Shown here: positions 1 to 9,010 of the stretch, one piece after another
Layout: each line of letters opens with the position of its first letter
Position numbering within the stretch: position 1 is the stretch's first letter
DNA from: Xanthobacter sp. NM-59
GTDB lineage: Bacteria > Pseudomonadota > Alphaproteobacteria > Rhizobiales > Xanthobacteraceae
DNA: 64,000 nt
Assembly (NCBI RefSeq): GCF_021401125.1
Contig: NZ_JACBFQ010000003.1
Span: 186,001 to 250,000 of the forward strand
Direction: 5' to 3'
The notes under the pieces: model-generated
What the model was told of the DNA's origin: nothing
What the model saw: the letters and a program-made list of their open reading frames with translations, nothing else
Databases searched by the model: none
Position numbers and translations under genes: made by a program

Positions 1-695
1 ATGAAGGTGGCGTCCGGAATGATCCGGTCGCCGGCATGAGCCTGGATGATCTGACGGAAGGTCTGCTCCGCGCCCGCATAGTCCTGGCGCTGCAGCTGGT
101 TCTGGCCCTGGTCGTAGAGGTCCCGCGCGGTGCCGCCGCCGGAGGGCAATGCGGCGACCTGGGTGCCGGCCAGCGATGAGCCGGCGTCCCCCTCGCCGAC
201 CGGGCGCGAGAGCCCTGCGGAGGCGCTGGACGGCGAGCCCAGCGGCTGCGGCACGCCCGGCGCCGCGGGATCGGCATGGGGATCGAACGCGTCGGAGCGC
301 TTTGCCGGCGCGGCCGGAGGCAGCATGGGTCGGCTCACGGCACCGCCCACGGCGGGAACGGCCGCGGCACCCGCGCTGCCACGGCCACCCGCGCGCGCGT
401 CAGCCTCGTCCTGCAGGCGCTTCACCTGCGCTTCAAGCTGCTGATTGCGATACTGGAGCTGCTCCACCTGGCCGGTCAGGTTGCGCAAGGCATTCTCCAT
501 GCGATCGAGGCGCATGACGGCCTCGGAGGCCTCCGCCCCGTGGCCCGGGTCCTGCACTGGAGCCGGCGGCTTGAAGAGATTGCCGAAAATGTTGTTGTCC
601 TGCTGCGCCGCGGCCGGGCCCGCCATGGCGAAACCGAGGACCACCGCCGGCAACGCCGCGCGGATCTTCCGGAAAGAGGGCAGAATCAAAGGCAT
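1..695 (-). CDS. cpoB: CpoB/YbgF, Tol-Pal accessory periplasmic protein (3' end cut off)
   Basis: The gene starts at ATG 695 and runs off the left edge, so about 231 residues are visible. The N-terminus MPLILPSFRKIRAALPAVVL leads into a hydrophobic signal peptide ending near AGPAAAQ. A short coiled coil follows (residues about 60-95, with repeated Leu/Gln in RLDRMENALRNLTGQVEQLQ), then a Pro/Ala/Gly linker, then the start of a TPR domain (ARDLYDQGQNQLQRQDYAGA). This order of trimerising coiled coil, linker and TPR is that of CpoB, which links Tol-Pal constriction to peptidoglycan synthesis in the periplasm. It is last in the tol-pal cluster, 289 bases after pal. The C-terminal TPR repeats lie outside the window. 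Confidence 0.9.
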   Translation of the reverse strand, partial: MPLILPSFRKIRAALPAVVLGFAMAGPAAAQQDNNIFGNLFKPPAPVQDPGHGAEASEAVMRLDRMENALRNLTGQVEQLQYRNQQLEAQVKRLQDEADARAGGRGSAGAAAVPAVGGAVSRPMLPPAAPAKRSDAFDPHADPAAPGVPQPLGSPSSASAGLSRPVGEGDAGSSLAGTQVAALPSGGGTARDLYDQGQNQLQRQDYAGAEQTFRQIIQAHAGDRIIPDATF

Positions 696-984
696 GGGGC
701 TCGCAACGGGGCTCGCTGGGTCTTAAAGCACGAACCGGTCGCAACCGGCTTCCGCGCGCCCGAATCCCGCTTCGGCAAGGGGCGCCGGCAGGGCCCGCTC
801 AGGCCCGCCAACAGCTTGTTCCCAAAGGCAAAGACAGCGGCCGCACGTGCCTTGCAGCATAAAGCGGCGATCGCGTCCAAAGTGTGACCCGCACCGCGGC
901 GTTCACAGGCACCGGGGGAGAAAGGCGAAAGCCGGTGCCCGGGAGAGCACCGGCCTTGCGCACATCCGGTTAGCGTCGAGCGGC

Positions 985-1476
985 TCAGGCGCCGCCGGCG
1001 TTCAGCACGGTCACAGCACGACGGTTCTGCGACCAGCAGGAGATGTCGTTGCAGATGGCCACCGGGCGTTCCTTGCCATACGAAATGGTGCGCATGCGGG
1101 CCGGGTCGATGCCACGGGCGGCCAGGTAATCACGCACGGCCTGGGCGCGGCGGGCGCCGAGGGCGATGTTGTATTCGCGGGTGCCGCGCTCGTCGGCATG
1201 ACCTTCGATGGTGAAGGTGTAACGGTTCCACTGCTGGAGCCACTGGGCCTGGCGATCAAGGGTCGCGCGGGCCTGGGGGGTCAGGTCGGTCTGATCGCTT
1301 TCGAAGAACACCCGATCGCCCACCGCCACCACGAATTCCTGCGGAGAACCGGGAGGGCCGCCCGCTCCGCCCATGCCGGCATTCTGATTCTGATTGTTGG
1401 CACACGCGGCCAGCGCCAGCGCGAAACCGAACACAGCCGCGAACCGGAAGCCGCGAACAACCTCAAGAAAACGCAT
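985..1476 (-). CDS. pal: Peptidoglycan-associated lipoprotein Pal
   Basis: 163 residues. The N-terminal signal peptide ends in a lipobox (LALAAC), so Cys-25 is the predicted lipidated residue anchoring the protein to the outer membrane. An OmpA-type peptidoglycan-binding domain follows, recognisable by FTIEGHADERGTREYN and ALGARRAQAVRDYLAARGID, which includes the Asp and Arg that bind diaminopimelate in this family. Length is normal. The start at 1476 is preceded by GGAGACACCGGA, a good ribosome site. Pal bridges the outer membrane to peptidoglycan and is moved by TolB and TolQRA during cell constriction. It sits between tolB and cpoB, as in most proteobacteria. Confidence 0.97.
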   Translation of the reverse strand: MRFLEVVRGFRFAAVFGFALALAACANNQNQNAGMGGAGGPPGSPQEFVVAVGDRVFFESDQTDLTPQARATLDRQAQWLQQWNRYTFTIEGHADERGTREYNIALGARRAQAVRDYLAARGIDPARMRTISYGKERPVAICNDISCWSQNRRAVTVLNAGGA

Positions 1477-1867
1477 TCCGGTGTCTCCTTATCTCAACGC
1501 AAACCGGATGGGCTCATCTAGCCGCTCGCCGGTTAAGCGAATGTTCCGTGCGCCCACCGTCGCGCACCCCCAAGACGAGACCCTGCCGAATACTGGGCGC
1601 TATGGTTTCTCATCCGTTGACGCTCAGGTTTCACGCATGATCTCAACGCGCGTGGGATAGCCGGCGGCCGCAAGGCCGCAGACGTGCCCTCACGGGCGCT
1701 TCCCATCGCTTTGATTTCAAGAAGGCTGGCGGCTTCGCAGCGCCGACCTTGAATGTTCCCTTGGTGCTGCCGCCTTGGGGCGGCATCATGGCAACCTTGT
1801 GCACACGAAGGGGCGAAGCCAATGCGGCGCGCGACTGTGGCGCGCCGGTCACACCGAAAATGCCGGC
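1477..1867. other. tolB-pal spacer with two hairpins
   Basis: This 391-base gap has no convincing gene. Just downstream of the tolB stop is a perfect inverted repeat at 1825-1847 (8-base arms CGGCGCGC/GCGCGCCG, 7-base loop). A second lies at 1768-1785 (TGCCGCC/GGCGGCA, 4-base loop). Neither is followed by a T-run on the minus strand, so they are at best partial or Rho-aided terminators, or mRNA-end stabilisers. The pal promoter should lie in the part next to 1477, but no clean -35/-10 pair was found. Confidence 0.45.
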
Positions 1868-3205
1868 TCAGGACCGCAGCGGCGACCAGGCGGGATCCGA
1901 GGCGTAGCTCGGCGTGGGCACGCGCTGCTCGTTATATCCGGTCACGTCCACCGTGTAGAGCGAGGGGCCGGAAGCGCCGCCCGGATCGCGGAAGAACATG
2001 ATGACCCGGCCGTTCGGGCAGAAGGTGGGGCCTTCATTATGGTAGCCCTCGGTCAGCACGCGTTCGCCCGAGCCGTCCGGCCGCATGACGCCGATGGCGA
2101 ATCGCCCTTCCGCCTGGCGGGTGTAGGCGATCCAGTCGCCGCGCGGCGACCAGACCGGGGTGGAATAGCGCGCCGTGCCGAAGGAAATGCGGTGCTGGCC
2201 CGAGCCGTCCGCGTTCATGACATAGATCTGCGAGGAGCCTCCGCGATCGCTCTCGAAGCAGATCTGCCGGCCATCCGGCGAATAGCAGGGCGCCGTGTCG
2301 ATGGCCGGAGTGTCAGTGAGGCGGGTGGTGGCCTTGGAACGCAGGTCCATGACGAAGATGTTGGAATTGCCGCCCTGCTGCAGGCTCATGATGACGCGCT
2401 GGCCATCGGGCGCGAATCGCGGCGCGAAGCTCATGCCCGGGAAATTGCCCACCACCTCGCGCTGCCCGGTTTCGATGTTGAGCAGGAACACCCGGGGCTC
2501 GCCCTGGGCGTAGGACATGTAGGTGATTTCCTGGCTGGTGGGCGAGAAGCGCGGGGTGAGCACCAGCGAATCACCGCGGGTGAGATAGCTCACATTTGCG
2601 CCGTCCCAGTCCATGATGGCCAGGCGCTTGATGCGGCGTTCCTTGGGTCCGCTCTCGTCCACGAACACGATGCGGGTATCGAAATAGCCCTTCTCGCCGG
2701 TGAGCTTCTCATAGATGACGTCGGCGATGATGTGGGCGATGCGCCGCCAGTTCTCCGGCTGGGCCACGAACTGCTGACCGGTGAGCTGCTGGCCCGCCAC
2801 CACGTCCCACAGGCGGAACATGACCTGGAAGCGCCCGTCCGACTGGCGGGTGACGCGCCCGGTGACCAGCGCCTGGGCGTTGATGACGCGCCAATCCTGG
2901 AAGCGCGGCGTGTCGGGATTGGAGATCTGCTCCACGAACGCCTTGGGATCGATGGGCGCGAACAGGCCGCAGCGCTTCAGATCGGAAGTGATGACGCCGG
3001 AGATCTGCCGCCCCATCTCGGTCTCGCCGAGCAGATCGGTGATGGCGATCGGGATCGGCTGCGGGGTGCCGCCCGTAATGTCGAGCTTCGTGGCGGCGAG
3101 AGCCGGCAGCGCGCCCAGGGTGGCGCCGGCGGCGAGGAGACCTCCTGCGCCGGCGACGAAGCGGCGACGTGTCAGCGCGGATCCGAAGCGGTCGAACGGG
3201 GGCAT
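1868..3205 (-). CDS. tolB: TolB, periplasmic beta-propeller of the Tol-Pal system
   Basis: 445 residues from ATG 3205; a GTG directly before it at 3208 is a possible alternative. The N-terminal TolB domain is followed by a C-terminal WD40-like propeller with repeated blades such as [42 protein letters not shown] and [14 protein letters not shown]. The protein binds Pal and shuttles between it and TolA. The export signal contains [10 protein letters not shown] followed by a hydrophobic stretch ending LPALA, which matches the twin-arginine consensus (S/T-R-R-x-F), whereas E. coli TolB uses Sec. Gene order tolA-tolB-pal is normal, with a 137-base gap from tolA. Confidence 0.97.
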   Translation of the reverse strand: MPPFDRFGSALTRRRFVAGAGGLLAAGATLGALPALAATKLDITGGTPQPIPIAITDLLGETEMGRQISGVITSDLKRCGLFAPIDPKAFVEQISNPDTPRFQDWRVINAQALVTGRVTRQSDGRFQVMFRLWDVVAGQQLTGQQFVAQPENWRRIAHIIADVIYEKLTGEKGYFDTRIVFVDESGPKERRIKRLAIMDWDGANVSYLTRGDSLVLTPRFSPTSQEITYMSYAQGEPRVFLLNIETGQREVVGNFPGMSFAPRFAPDGQRVIMSLQQGGNSNIFVMDLRSKATTRLTDTPAIDTAPCYSPDGRQICFESDRGGSSQIYVMNADGSGQHRISFGTARYSTPVWSPRGDWIAYTRQAEGRFAIGVMRPDGSGERVLTEGYHNEGPTFCPNGRVIMFFRDPGGASGPSLYTVDVTGYNEQRVPTPSYASDPAWSPLRS

Positions 3206-3342
3206 CACGGTCTCGGGGCCTCTGGGGTTCGGCCGCTGTGCTGCGAAGGAAACCGCGCGGCGGCCATAGACGGACGAAAAGAGTTAAAAGACGAAGCGCG
3301 AACGCGCCATGACAAAAAGCGCCTTCACCGGGTCAAGCGGCA

Positions 3343-4329
3343 TTACCGCTCAAACTCCTGTGGCCGGAAAGTCAGATCCATGCTCTTCCACTGCGCATAG
3401 GTCTCCTTGCGGAACATGGTGAAAGGCTGGCAGCGCACCAAGGCGGCCACCGCCGTGCGGGCCACCGCCGGACCATAGGTGGAGGCGCTGCCGCCGATCA
3501 CCGTCGGTTCAATCCGCAGCGTGCCATCCATCTTGAAGTCCACGCGGATGTCCACGAACACGTTTTCCTGCGGCGGAATGCCGGTGGTGTTCCAGCATTG
3601 CCGCATGCGGGCGCGGAAGGCGTCAATCTCGCTCATGCTCAAGGTTGCCGCCTGTCCGGAAGGCGCGCCGAGGGACGAGGTGGTGGACGTCTCCTGGGCG
3701 CTGGCCACCCGGCGGGTGGGGGTGCGCTTGTCGAGCAGTTCCTTGATCTGGTCAGTATTGAACTCGCGCGATGGCGCCTGCTGCGCCTGCACCGGGCGCG
3801 GTGGCGGCGGCGCAGGTTTCTTGGGCGGCAGCGGGGTCGGGGCCACCTTGGCCTCTTCCTTGGGCTGCTCTTCCTTCGGCTTGTCTTCCTTCTTGGGCTC
3901 GCTCTTCAGCGCCTCGTCCACCTTGGGCTCGGGCTTGGGCGGGGCCTCGACCGATTTCTGGGGCGCCGGCGGCTTGGGCGGGGCTTCCACGGGCTTGGGC
4001 GGCTCGGGCGGCACATCCACCTTGGGAGCGGGCGCGAGCGCGGGCGGCGGCGGCGCGGAAGCCTCCACCGGCGCATCCTTGCTCACCTTCAGCTTGGCGT
4101 CTTCCACAGGGGTTGGCTCGGCCACCTGCTCGGCCACCTGCTTCTGCTTCTCCGCCTTGGGCGCGGTCTTCGACCCCTTGGTGAGCTTGGTGAAATCGCT
4201 GGCGGAGATGACGTCCACCGGCATGGATTCGGGCATGGGCTCAAACGGCTTCGCCCTGGTGAAGGACACCAGGGTGAGAACGAGGATGGCCGCATGGGCG
4301 ATCGTCGATGCCGCAAGGCCCGGTTTCAT
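3343..4329 (-). CDS. tolA: TolA, inner-membrane energy-transducing link of Tol-Pal
   Basis: 328 residues from ATG 4329, chosen because it lies 10 bases after the tolR stop and is preceded by a GGGGAG ribosome site. One N-terminal membrane anchor (residues about 5-22, LAASTIAHAAILVLTLVSF) is followed by a long Pro/Lys/Glu-rich periplasmic stalk (PPKPEPKV- and KEEQPKEEAK-type repeats). The C-terminal globular domain has the TonB/TolA-like ending with MSEIDAFRARMRQCWN and a conserved Cys pair. TolA spans the periplasm, using energy from TolQR to reach TolB-Pal. The low-complexity stalk explains the long spurious frames opposite it. Confidence 0.95.
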   Translation of the reverse strand: MKPGLAASTIAHAAILVLTLVSFTRAKPFEPMPESMPVDVISASDFTKLTKGSKTAPKAEKQKQVAEQVAEPTPVEDAKLKVSKDAPVEASAPPPPALAPAPKVDVPPEPPKPVEAPPKPPAPQKSVEAPPKPEPKVDEALKSEPKKEDKPKEEQPKEEAKVAPTPLPPKKPAPPPPRPVQAQQAPSREFNTDQIKELLDKRTPTRRVASAQETSTTSSLGAPSGQAATLSMSEIDAFRARMRQCWNTTGIPPQENVFVDIRVDFKMDGTLRIEPTVIGGSASTYGPAVARTAVAALVRCQPFTMFRKETYAQWKSMDLTFRPQEFER

Positions 4330-4339
4330 GGCCGTGACT

Positions 4340-4798
4340 TCAGCTCCCCTGATCCACTTCGGTGACAAGCGCCACCTTCTTGAAGCCGGCGCCCGAGAGG
4401 CGGCCCATCACCCGCATCACGGTGCCGTAATCCACCTTCTTGTCGCCGCGCACAAAGATGCGCTCTTCCATGCCGCCGCGCGCCTGGGTGACGGCCTGCA
4501 GCTTGGTGACGAGGTCGTCATACTTGATCTCGCTGTCGCCCAGGAAAATCTGGCCCTTGTCGTTCACCGAGAGGGTGATGGGCTCCTTGTTGTCCTGGTT
4601 CACGGCGCTGGCCTGCGTCTGCGGCAGGTCGATGGGCACGCCGACCGTGAGCATGGGCGCGGCCACCATGAAGATGATGAGCAGCACCAGCATGACGTCC
4701 ACCATGGGCGTCACGTTGATCTCGGCCATCACGTGGGTGGGGCGGCGGCGCGAGCGCCGGCTCTGCCACCCCGAAGCGCCTCCTCCTCCCATGCCCAT
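4340..4798 (-). CDS. tolR: TolR, ExbD-family stator protein
   Basis: 152 residues. The start is placed at ATG 4798 (MGMGGGG), 4 bases after the tolQ stop; upstream in-frame codons lie inside tolQ. It has a short Arg-rich cytoplasmic N-terminus and one membrane helix with the functional aspartate (INVTPMVDVMLVLLIIFMV). The periplasmic ExbD domain shows IFVRGDKKVDYGTVMRVMG. TolR works with TolQ as a proton-driven motor that energises TolA. The tight spacing with tolQ and tolA indicates one transcript. Confidence 0.96.
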   Translation of the reverse strand: MGMGGGGASGWQSRRSRRRPTHVMAEINVTPMVDVMLVLLIIFMVAAPMLTVGVPIDLPQTQASAVNQDNKEPITLSVNDKGQIFLGDSEIKYDDLVTKLQAVTQARGGMEERIFVRGDKKVDYGTVMRVMGRLSGAGFKKVALVTEVDQGS

Positions 4799-4802
4799 GG
4801 CG

Positions 4803-5690
4803 TCAGCCCCGCTCGTCGATCTGCCGCGATAGGATGGCGGAGAACTCGTCCGCGAAGCCTTCGAGGCGCTGAGCCTGACGGCCCGTCTGGGAGATGAACT
4901 TGTTGTAGAAAATGGTCGCGGGAATGGCCGCAATGAGGCCCATGGCGGTCGCGAACAAGGCCTCCGCGATGCCCGGCGCCACCACGGCCAGCGACGTATT
5001 CTTCGACGCCGCGATGGACTGGAACGAGGTCATGATGCCCCACACCGTGCCGAACAGGCCAATGAAGGGGCCCGCCGAACCCACGGTGGCCAGCACCAGC
5101 AGGCGCGATTCGAGCCGCTCCACCTCGCGGGCGATGGTCACGTTCATCACCTTGTCGAGGCGCTGCGAAAGCCCGGTGAGCGAGCGGGCGCCGCCCTCAT
5201 AGGTGCGCTTCCACTCGCGCATGGCGGCGACGAAGATGGCGGCCATGCCGTGATTGTTGCGCCCGGAGAGGGTGCGATACAGCTCTTCCAGGCTCTGGCC
5301 CGACCAGAACACCTGCTCGAACTGATCCATCTCGCGCTTGTTGCGGCCGAACAGGATGGTCTTGTCGACGATGATCGCCCACACCCAGACGGACGAGGCG
5401 ATGAGGCCCAGCATCACCAGCTTCACGACGAAGTGGGCTTGCAGGAACAGGCCAAGGAAGGAAATGTCCGCGGCAGGCGCGGCCATGGGCGCGGCGGCCA
5501 CCGGCGGCGTGGGCACGGCGCCCATGTCCTGTGCCAGGGTCGGCGCGGCGCCCAGCACGACAAGGCCCAGGGCCAGAAGCGCGACGGTGGCCAGGGGACG
5601 AAGGGCGCGGCCCGCAAATGCCGGAACCCGGACAGGAAGAGGCGACGCAATCGCAGGCGCCCGGCTGCGCCTGCTCATCTGATCGTTCAT
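4803..5690 (-). CDS. tolQ: TolQ, MotA/ExbB-family proton channel
   Basis: 295 residues from ATG 5690 (MNDQMSRRSR). The core is typical: a helix with FVVKLVMLGLIASSVWVWAI, the cytoplasmic loop, then two helices including LVLATVGSAGPFIGLFGTVWGIM and AGIAEALFATAMGLIAAIPA-like sequence with the conserved Thr/Ala/Gly pattern of MotA/ExbB proteins. Before the core there are about 100 additional residues with a signal-peptide-like hydrophobic segment (TVALLALGLVVLGAAPTLAQ), longer than the usual roughly 230-residue TolQ. It is the first gene of tolQRAB; the 203 bases upstream should hold the promoter, but no clear -35/-10 was found. Confidence 0.94.
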   Translation of the reverse strand: MNDQMSRRSRAPAIASPLPVRVPAFAGRALRPLATVALLALGLVVLGAAPTLAQDMGAVPTPPVAAAPMAAPAADISFLGLFLQAHFVVKLVMLGLIASSVWVWAIIVDKTILFGRNKREMDQFEQVFWSGQSLEELYRTLSGRNNHGMAAIFVAAMREWKRTYEGGARSLTGLSQRLDKVMNVTIAREVERLESRLLVLATVGSAGPFIGLFGTVWGIMTSFQSIAASKNTSLAVVAPGIAEALFATAMGLIAAIPATIFYNKFISQTGRQAQRLEGFADEFSAILSRQIDERG

Positions 5691-5893
5691 TCTCGGCTCC
5701 GCTGCACGCAGCTCCTCGCTGCGCGGGACAACTCCGCCCGTTTGTCCAAAGTATCCCGGTGTTTGAGCGGGGGACTCTGTCCAAACTTTGACGGGAGCGC
5801 TCTTTCGTGCTGCGGCGCGAAGAAAACGCCGCAAGGCTCGGCAAAAACCTAGGCACGAACAGCCTTAAGGCCAGGTTAGCGAAGCACCCGGAG

Positions 5894-6439
5894 CTAGGAC
5901 TTAGCCGTTGTTTTCGCCTCTTCCCCAGCGTCACCATCCGCCGCGCGCGCATCGGCGAGAGTCGCCTGCCGCAGGGAGTCGGGGATGCGCTTGGCGCGGC
6001 CCTGGGAGACGAAGGCCACCCGCACCATGGCGGACACCAGCAGCTCACCGCCCCGCTTCACCTTCTGGGACAGGGTGATGGACGCCCCCGCCACATCCTT
6101 CGACAGGGTCTCGACGTGCAGCACGTCATCAATCTTGGCGGGCTTGAGGAAGTCGATCTGCATGGAGCGGACGACAAAATGGAAGCCCGGGGCCTCCTCG
6201 GCCGCCTGGGCGAACAATTCGCCCTGCACCACGCCCAGAAGGCGCATGTAGTCGGAGCGGCCGCGCTCCATGAACTTCAGGTAATTGGCGTGGTAGACGA
6301 TGCCCGAGAAGTCGGTGTCCTCGTAATAGACGCGCAGCGTCAGCTCGTGGCCGCCTGGAATGAGCCGCCCCGCCAGATGGGGATGGGCCTCAAGCTCGCC
6401 CGGCGCCACGGTCCGCTCGCCCGAAAGATCCGTCTTCAT
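5894..6439 (-). CDS. ybgC: YbgC-type acyl-CoA thioesterase
   Basis: 181 residues from ATG 6439 (MKTDLSGERT). It is a hotdog-fold thioesterase with the family signature around the catalytic Asp (VYYEDTDFSGIVYHANYLKF) and ERGRSDYMRLLG. The family hydrolyses short acyl-CoAs and commonly lies beside tolQ, as here, where a role in membrane lipid metabolism linked to Tol-Pal has been suggested. A longer start at 6508 would overlap ruvB by 11 bases and adds non-conserved residues, so it is rejected. The spacer to tolQ (203 bases) leaves room for a separate tol promoter. Confidence 0.94.
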   Translation of the reverse strand: MKTDLSGERTVAPGELEAHPHLAGRLIPGGHELTLRVYYEDTDFSGIVYHANYLKFMERGRSDYMRLLGVVQGELFAQAAEEAPGFHFVVRSMQIDFLKPAKIDDVLHVETLSKDVAGASITLSQKVKRGGELLVSAMVRVAFVSQGRAKRIPDSLRQATLADARAADGDAGEEAKTTAKS

Positions 6440-6497
6440 GCCGTCGTCCCGAATTGCTGCGCGGCCGAAGAAGCAGCCGCCGCCTTCGGGCGCACAC

Positions 6498-7541
6498 CTA
6501 CCCCTCATCCTCGAACAAAGGCAAGTTCGCGGGGTTTTCCGCCTCCCGCTTGGGCTCCGGCAGGCCGAGATGGCGGAACGCGATGGCGGTCAGCATGCGC
6601 CCGCGCGGAGTACGCTGGATGAAGCCCTGCTGCACCAGATAGGGCTCCACGATCTCCTCGATGGCGTCGCGCGGCTCGGAAAGGGCCGCCGCCAGGGTAT
6701 CCACGCCCACCGGACCGCCGCCATAATATTCCGCGATCACCGTGAGATAGCGCCGGTCCATGGCATCAAGGCCAGCGCTGTCCACCTCCAGGGCAGACAA
6801 AGCACGGTCCGCGATCTTTCGGTCGATGGCCTTGGCCTCCGCCACCAGCGCGAAATCCCGCACCCGGCGCAACAGGCGCCCGGCGATGCGGGGCGTGCCG
6901 CGGGCGCGGCGGGCGATCTCGGTGGCGCCGTCGGGCACGATGGCGATGCCCAGCACCTTGGCTCCGCGCACCACGATCTTTTCCAGCTCTTCCACCGTGT
7001 AGAACTGAAGCCGGATGGGAATACCGAATCGGTCGCGCAGCGGCGTGGTGAGCAGGCCCGAGCGCGTGGTGGCGCCCACCAGAGTGAATTTCGGCAGCGA
7101 GATCTTCACCGAGCGGGCCGCCGGCCCCTCGCCAATGACGAGGTCCAGCTCATAATCCTCCATGGCGGGGTAGAGGATTTCCTCCACCGCCGGGGCGAGC
7201 CGGTGGATCTCGTCGATGAAGAGCACGTCGCGCTCTTCCAGGTTGGTGAGAATGGCGGCGAGGTCGCCCGCCTTGGCGATCACCGGGCCGGAGGTGGAGC
7301 GGAAGCCCACCCCCATTTCCCGCGACATGATCTGCGCCAGCGTGGTCTTGCCCAGGCCCGGCGGGCCCACGAACAGCACATGGTCCAGCGCCTCGCCGCG
7401 GGCGCGGGCGGCCTTGATGAAGATGTCGAGATTGGCGCGCGCCTGGGCCTGCCCCACGAACTCGCCCAGCATCTGGGGGCGCAGGTGGAGCTCGGCGTCG
7501 TCTTCGCGCTTTTCGCCTGAAACGAGGCGGCGAGTGTTCAT
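6498..7541 (-). CDS. ruvB: RuvB, Holliday-junction branch-migration ATPase
   Basis: 347 residues from ATG 7541 ([14 protein letters not shown]), the usual RuvB start; the upstream in-frame extension is not conserved. It has an AAA+ domain with Walker [13 protein letters not shown], Walker [12 protein letters not shown] and sensor motif [12 protein letters not shown], followed by a lid and a winged-helix DNA-binding domain ([16 protein letters not shown] near the C-terminus). Hexameric RuvB drives branch migration with RuvA during recombinational repair. It follows ruvA after a 120-base spacer containing overlapping palindromes. Confidence 0.98.
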   Translation of the reverse strand: MNTRRLVSGEKREDDAELHLRPQMLGEFVGQAQARANLDIFIKAARARGEALDHVLFVGPPGLGKTTLAQIMSREMGVGFRSTSGPVIAKAGDLAAILTNLEERDVLFIDEIHRLAPAVEEILYPAMEDYELDLVIGEGPAARSVKISLPKFTLVGATTRSGLLTTPLRDRFGIPIRLQFYTVEELEKIVVRGAKVLGIAIVPDGATEIARRARGTPRIAGRLLRRVRDFALVAEAKAIDRKIADRALSALEVDSAGLDAMDRRYLTVIAEYYGGGPVGVDTLAAALSEPRDAIEEIVEPYLVQQGFIQRTPRGRMLTAIAFRHLGLPEPKREAENPANLPLFEDEG

Positions 7542-7591
7542 ATGGAATGCCTGTGGCACGGACGGCCGGAGGCCCCGTGGATCGCGCTGCA

Positions 7592-7614
7592 TCACCCTGG
7601 GGTGAAATCACCCC
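7592..7614. repeat. Overlapping palindromes in the ruvA-ruvB spacer
   Basis: Three half-sites TCACCC, GGGTGA and TCACCCC follow each other within 23 bases. The middle one can pair with either neighbour: TCACCC-TG-GGGTGA at 7592-7605, or GGGGTGA-AA-TCACCCC at 7599-7614. It could be an operator or alternative mRNA hairpins before ruvB. It does not resemble the alphaproteobacterial LexA box (GTTC-N7-GTTC). The function is unknown. Confidence 0.4.
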
Positions 7615-7661
7615 GAAAGTGCCATGACGGGGGCCGATCGCCAAACAGCGGCCCTAAGTCC

Positions 7662-8279
7662 TTATTTCGCCAGCTCCTTGAGGCCCAGGCGAATCAGCTT
7701 TTCGGTGGTGGCGTCCTCGCCCGCCTCGCGCATGGCGGCGGCGATGGCGCCATGGGCCTGGGGCGGGCCATAGCCCAGATTGACCAGGGCCGAAATGGCG
7801 TCCGCCACCGCACCACCCTCTGCGGCCACCACGCTCTCGCCACCAAGCGAGGGCAGGCCGAGATCCGACGACAGGCCACCGGGCACCTTGTCCTTCAGCT
7901 CGGTCACGATGCGCGTGGCCACCCGCGGGCCCACGCCCTGGGCGCGGGCGATCATGGTCTTGTCGGCCAGCGTCACCGCCTGGGCGAGCTCGCTGGGGCG
8001 CAAGGTGGAGAGCACCGCCAGGGCAATCTTGGTGCCGATGCCCTGCACCGTCAGCAGCAGGCGGAACCAGTCCCGCTCCGCCTCCGAGCCGAAGCCGTAA
8101 AGGCGGATCATGTCCTCACGCACATGGGTCTCGATGACGAGGCTGGTCGCCTCTCCCATGCGCGGCAGGTCGCGCAGGGTGCGGGCGGAGCAGTGCACCA
8201 GATAGCCGACACCGTGCACATCGAGGATGAGGTGATCCTCGGCCACGGTGTCCACCACGCCCTTAAGCTTGCCGATCAT
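7662..8279 (-). CDS. ruvA: RuvA, Holliday-junction DNA-binding subunit
   Basis: 205 residues starting [20 protein letters not shown], the conserved OB-fold start of RuvA. Helix-hairpin-helix motifs follow ([16 protein letters not shown] and [19 protein letters not shown]). The C-terminal domain III ([20 protein letters not shown]) contacts RuvB. It tetramerises on Holliday junctions and recruits RuvB. It lies between a DUF1772 gene and ruvB; ruvC is separated from it by the DUF1772 gene, so ruvCAB is interrupted here. Confidence 0.97.
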   Translation of the reverse strand: MIGKLKGVVDTVAEDHLILDVHGVGYLVHCSARTLRDLPRMGEATSLVIETHVREDMIRLYGFGSEAERDWFRLLLTVQGIGTKIALAVLSTLRPSELAQAVTLADKTMIARAQGVGPRVATRIVTELKDKVPGGLSSDLGLPSLGGESVVAAEGGAVADAISALVNLGYGPPQAHGAIAAAMREAGEDATTEKLIRLGLKELAK

Positions 8280-8362
8280 TCAAATTCCCCAGCTCGCCGA
8301 CCGGCCGTGGCCAATGGCGGCGCGCGCCTTCCCGCTCTCCTGCCCGCACCCGCGCGGCCGCC

Positions 8363-8794
8363 TCACGGGATCGCGGCGCACAGAAAGACGAAGCTCGCCA
8401 CCGCGCCGAGGCCGGTGCGCACCATGTGCAGCTGCCCCCAATTGGCCATCAGCCGCAGCGTGTCCTCGCCCGCTTCCCCCTCTTTCGTGGAGATGAGGCG
8501 CCGGTTGGTGGGCATGATGCCGATGAAGGTATAGGGCCAGTTGGCCAGCAGCAGCACCCCGCCCGCCAGCCACTGCCAGTTGCCGGTCATCCAGAACGCG
8601 CCGGCGCCGAGCACGAAGCCCAGCAGCGAAAGGCTCGCCTGCATGGCCGCGCCGCGCCGATAGGCCGGCTTCCATTCGCCCAGCGCCGCCGGTGCGGCAA
8701 GGCGCAGCCGTGCCGGCTGCTCCGCCACGTTGATATAGAGCGCCGCCCCGGTGAACAGGGCCGCCACCAGAAGCGCCAGATGCCCCACGATCAT
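8363..8794 (-). CDS. DUF1772-type four-helix membrane protein
   Basis: 143 residues from ATG 8794 (MIVGHLALLVAALFTGAALY). Four predicted membrane helices are separated by short loops. The pattern NVAEQPARL after helix 1 and the conserved NWPYTFIGIMPTNRRLISTK between helices 3 and 4 are those of the DUF1772 (anthrone-oxygenase-like) family of small membrane proteins. No biochemical role is established for the bacterial members. It lies between ruvC and ruvA in the same direction. An upstream extension of 40 Arg-rich residues to 8914 is rejected because it is not membrane-protein-like. Confidence 0.8.
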   Translation of the reverse strand: MIVGHLALLVAALFTGAALYINVAEQPARLRLAAPAALGEWKPAYRRGAAMQASLSLLGFVLGAGAFWMTGNWQWLAGGVLLLANWPYTFIGIMPTNRRLISTKEGEAGEDTLRLMANWGQLHMVRTGLGAVASFVFLCAAIP

Positions 8795-8950
8795 CCGCCG
8801 GTCCCCCACCCCCGCCAGGCGCCGCCGGCCTGGAGCCTGTCCCCGCCGCGCGGCGGCTCGGACACGCCCTCGATCGCTCGCCCGAGCATGGCGCTCGAAA
8901 ACGCCCCGGAGCATGCGCCCGCCCCGCGAGATCAGCGGAATGCCCCAGCC

Positions 8951-9010
8951 TGTTGAGTTGACACGTTTTTCTCACGCGCGCCGGAATCCACTTCGCTCGA
9001 AAGCGCCCTA
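8951..9010 (+). repeat. Dispersed intergenic repeat, copy A
   Basis: About 60 bases running TGTTGAGTTGACACG, then TTTTTCTCACGCGCGCCGG, then AATCCACTTCGCTCGAAAGC. Recognisably related sequence occurs at 26384-26445 and 41791-41848 in the same written orientation. The right end reaches the ruvC stop codon (CTA at 9008 on this strand). No coding capacity is evident. Confidence 0.6.

Noticed and set aside
1775-3400. 541-codon frame opposite tolB
   Set aside because: It is the reverse complement of a complete tolB with all propeller motifs and contains no domain of its own.
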